Assembly (NCBI GenBank): GCA_023380515.1
Contig: JAMCRH010000217.1
Location: 1 to 8,335 of the forward strand
DNA: 8,335 bases
Direction of reading: 5' to 3'
Source of the DNA: Gammaproteobacteria bacterium
GTDB lineage: Bacteria > Pseudomonadota > Gammaproteobacteria > Enterobacterales > Alteromonadaceae
Position numbers and translations under genes: made by a program. The notes beneath the pieces are model-generated. The model saw nothing but the letters and a program-made list of their open reading frames with translations, was not told where the DNA came from and made no database searches. Positions 7,177 through 8,335 of this stretch are shown here, one piece after another. Within the stretch, counting starts at the first letter, position 1. Each line of letters begins with the position of its first letter.

Positions 7177-7185
7177 ACTTTAGTC

Positions 7186-7189
7186 GGAG
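7186..7189 (+). promoter_or_regulatory. Ribosome binding site of selO
   Basis: GGAG ends 5 nt before the ATG at 7195 and supports this start. An upstream ATG at 7163 runs into a TAG after six codons, so it cannot be the start of selO. Confidence 0.65.
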
Positions 7190-7194
7190 ATTTC

Positions 7195-8335
7195 ATGACC
7201 ACTTTCACCGTGCAACACACACTTTTTGCATTGGGTTCGTTCTTTTCTCAACCCGCCTCACCGAAAGCTGTGCAAGCACCGCAGTGGATTGCGTTTAACC
7301 AAACCTTAGCTGAACAATTGCAGCTGCCCGCCGACTTGCATGCCACCGAAACTGGACTCGGCGTGTGGTCGGGCAATCAAGTTCCGGATTGGGCACAACC
7401 GCGCGCGCATGCCTATGCAGGTCATCAATTCGGTAATCTCGTGCCTCAGCTTGGTGACGGCCGCGCCCTGCTATTAGCCGAAGTGATTGATCGTGACGGT
7501 AAGCGGTGGGACATTCAGCTTAAAGGCGCGGGGCCGACAGCATTTTCGCGTGGCGGCGACGGTCGGTCAGCGATCGGCCCAGTGTTACGCGAATATCTAC
7601 TCAGTGAAACTATGTTTGTACTTGGGGTACCGACCACCCGTGCGCTGGCCGCCGTTGCCAGTGGCGAACTGGTGTTTCGTGACCAAGGCGGTGTACCCGG
7701 CGCAGTATTTACCCGCGTTGCTAGCAGCCATTTGCGCATTGGTAGCTTTCAATTCGCCTCTTTGCATGGCGGCGCAGAGAAAGTGAAGCAGCTGGCTGAC
7801 TATGCGATTGCTCGTCACTATCCTGAATTGACTGAAACTGCTGAGAGTAACCGCTATCTGGCCTTTTTGCACGCGGTAGCCATGCGCCAAGCTGAGCTTG
7901 TCAGCCAATGGCTGCGGGTTGGCTTTATTCACGGGGTGATGAATACCGACAACACGTCGATTTGCGGTGAAACTATCGACTATGGTCCAGCTGCGTTTCT
8001 GGATGTTTATCACCCGCAGAAAGTCTTTAGCTCGATTGACCGTCGCGGCCGTTACGCCTTCAACAGTCAACCGGCGATCGCACAATGGAACCTCGCCCGC
8101 TTAGCCGAATGCCTATTGCCTTTGCTCATAGCAGAACATGAGCAAGAGGACGAAAACAGTGCTAAGTCTGCTCGGGACGACGCCATTGCTCTAGCGACAC
8201 GGGTCTTAGATGACTATTCAGAACGCGCACAAGCGCTGTGGATTTCGACCATGGGCGCGAAACTCGGCATTGAGCAGCCTCACAGTGAGGACGACAGCCT
8301 GATTCAAGATTTTCTGGTGTTGTTACAAAGCCACG
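7195..8335 (+). CDS. selO: Protein adenylyltransferase SelO (YdiU family), 3' truncated by the window
   Basis: The frame is open from the ATG at 7195 to the window end. It gives 380 residues of a family usually about 480-490 long, so roughly the last 100 are missing. SelO is a pseudokinase-fold enzyme that transfers AMP from ATP to Ser, Thr or Tyr of target proteins, and it is linked to redox homeostasis. Signature motifs are all present: AYAGHQFGNLVPQLGDGRA (73-91), IQLKGAGPTAFSRGGDGRSA (107-126) with the nucleotide-binding Lys110, LREYLLSE, and FTRVASSHLRIGSF. Then comes HGVMNTDNTSICGETIDYGP with Asp252, Asn253 and Asp262, which correspond to the active-site and metal residues described for Pseudomonas syringae SelO. 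The C-terminal redox-active Cys found in many bacterial members lies outside the window. The gene is divergent from exaC and shares a 121-bp intergenic region with it; a functional link is not established. Confidence 0.95.
   Translation, partial: MTTFTVQHTLFALGSFFSQPASPKAVQAPQWIAFNQTLAEQLQLPADLHATETGLGVWSGNQVPDWAQPRAHAYAGHQFGNLVPQLGDGRALLLAEVIDRDGKRWDIQLKGAGPTAFSRGGDGRSAIGPVLREYLLSETMFVLGVPTTRALAAVASGELVFRDQGGVPGAVFTRVASSHLRIGSFQFASLHGGAEKVKQLADYAIARHYPELTETAESNRYLAFLHAVAMRQAELVSQWLRVGFIHGVMNTDNTSICGETIDYGPAAFLDVYHPQKVFSSIDRRGRYAFNSQPAIAQWNLARLAECLLPLLIAEHEQEDENSAKSARDDAIALATRVLDDYSERAQALWISTMGAKLGIEQPHSEDDSLIQDFLVLLQSH

Larger units (their letters stand above)
7074..7194. promoter_or_regulatory. 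Divergent exaC/selO intergenic promoter region
   Basis: This 121-bp non-coding gap must hold the start signals of both divergent genes. An AT-rich core at 7091-7110 contains possible -10 boxes in both directions. For selO these are TATGAT (7099-7104) or GATAAT (7102-7107, 18 nt after TTCACC at 7078-7083). For exaC there is TACAAT (7100-7095 on the minus strand), 15 nt from TGGACA (7121-7116). Spacings are imperfect, so these are candidates only. I saw no convincing sigma-54 (GG-N10-GC) or FNR-type site. Confidence 0.4.

Noticed and set aside
7163..7183. Six-codon frame (MKKFIL) in the selO leader as a possible regulatory leader peptide
   Set aside because: It has no clear ribosome binding site and no run of regulatory codons or attenuator hairpin. 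It most likely arises by chance.
7597..8085. 162-residue open frame on the minus strand
   Set aside because: It lies antisense inside selO, whose plus-strand product carries all SelO motifs. The antisense product shows no recognisable domain and no ribosome binding site that I could support.

Overview
The window looks like chromosomal DNA from a gammaproteobacterium, probably a marine or Pseudomonas/Alteromonas-type aerobe. The evidence is the gene families: an ExaC-type aldehyde dehydrogenase, a NosP–NahK pair, and a CrbS/CrbR (MxtR/ErdR)-like two-component pair. Base composition is balanced, the DNA is densely coding, and there are no mobile elements, tRNA or rRNA genes, or CRISPR arrays. 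I cannot fix the genus from the sequence.

Layout. On the + strand, positions 2-1393 hold the C-terminal part of a hybrid histidine kinase (end of a PAS_7-like domain, coiled coil, HisKA, HATPase, receiver). Its 3' end overlaps by 16 bp the start of a LuxR/NarL-type response regulator (1378-2085). That regulator meets, tail to tail with a 4 bp overlap, a second operon on the - strand. This operon, in transcription order, is nosP (a FIST-domain protein of the nitric-oxide-sensing NosP family, 5436-4297) and a nahK-like hybrid kinase (4307-2082). The two genes overlap by 11 bp and are probably translationally coupled. Upstream on the - strand, and separated by an excellent intrinsic terminator (5494-5524), is an exaC/acoD-like acetaldehyde dehydrogenase gene (7073-5553). 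A divergent intergenic region of 121 bp then leads to a 3'-truncated selO (ydiU) gene on the + strand (7195 to the window end).

How the parts may work together. In relatives, the CrbS/CrbR (MxtR/ErdR) pair controls acetate and ethanol carbon flow, including acetyl-CoA synthetase, and ExaC oxidises acetaldehyde to acetate. NosP is a haem-based NO sensor that controls the kinase NahK. The window therefore places a C2-carbon regulatory pair, an NO-sensing kinase operon and an acetaldehyde dehydrogenase side by side. The two hybrid kinases are related, with near-identical H-boxes, and only one dedicated response regulator is visible. Cross-talk between NO sensing and C2 metabolism is the most interesting hypothesis here. 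It is an inference from context and homology and is not shown by the sequence. None of the individual families is new.
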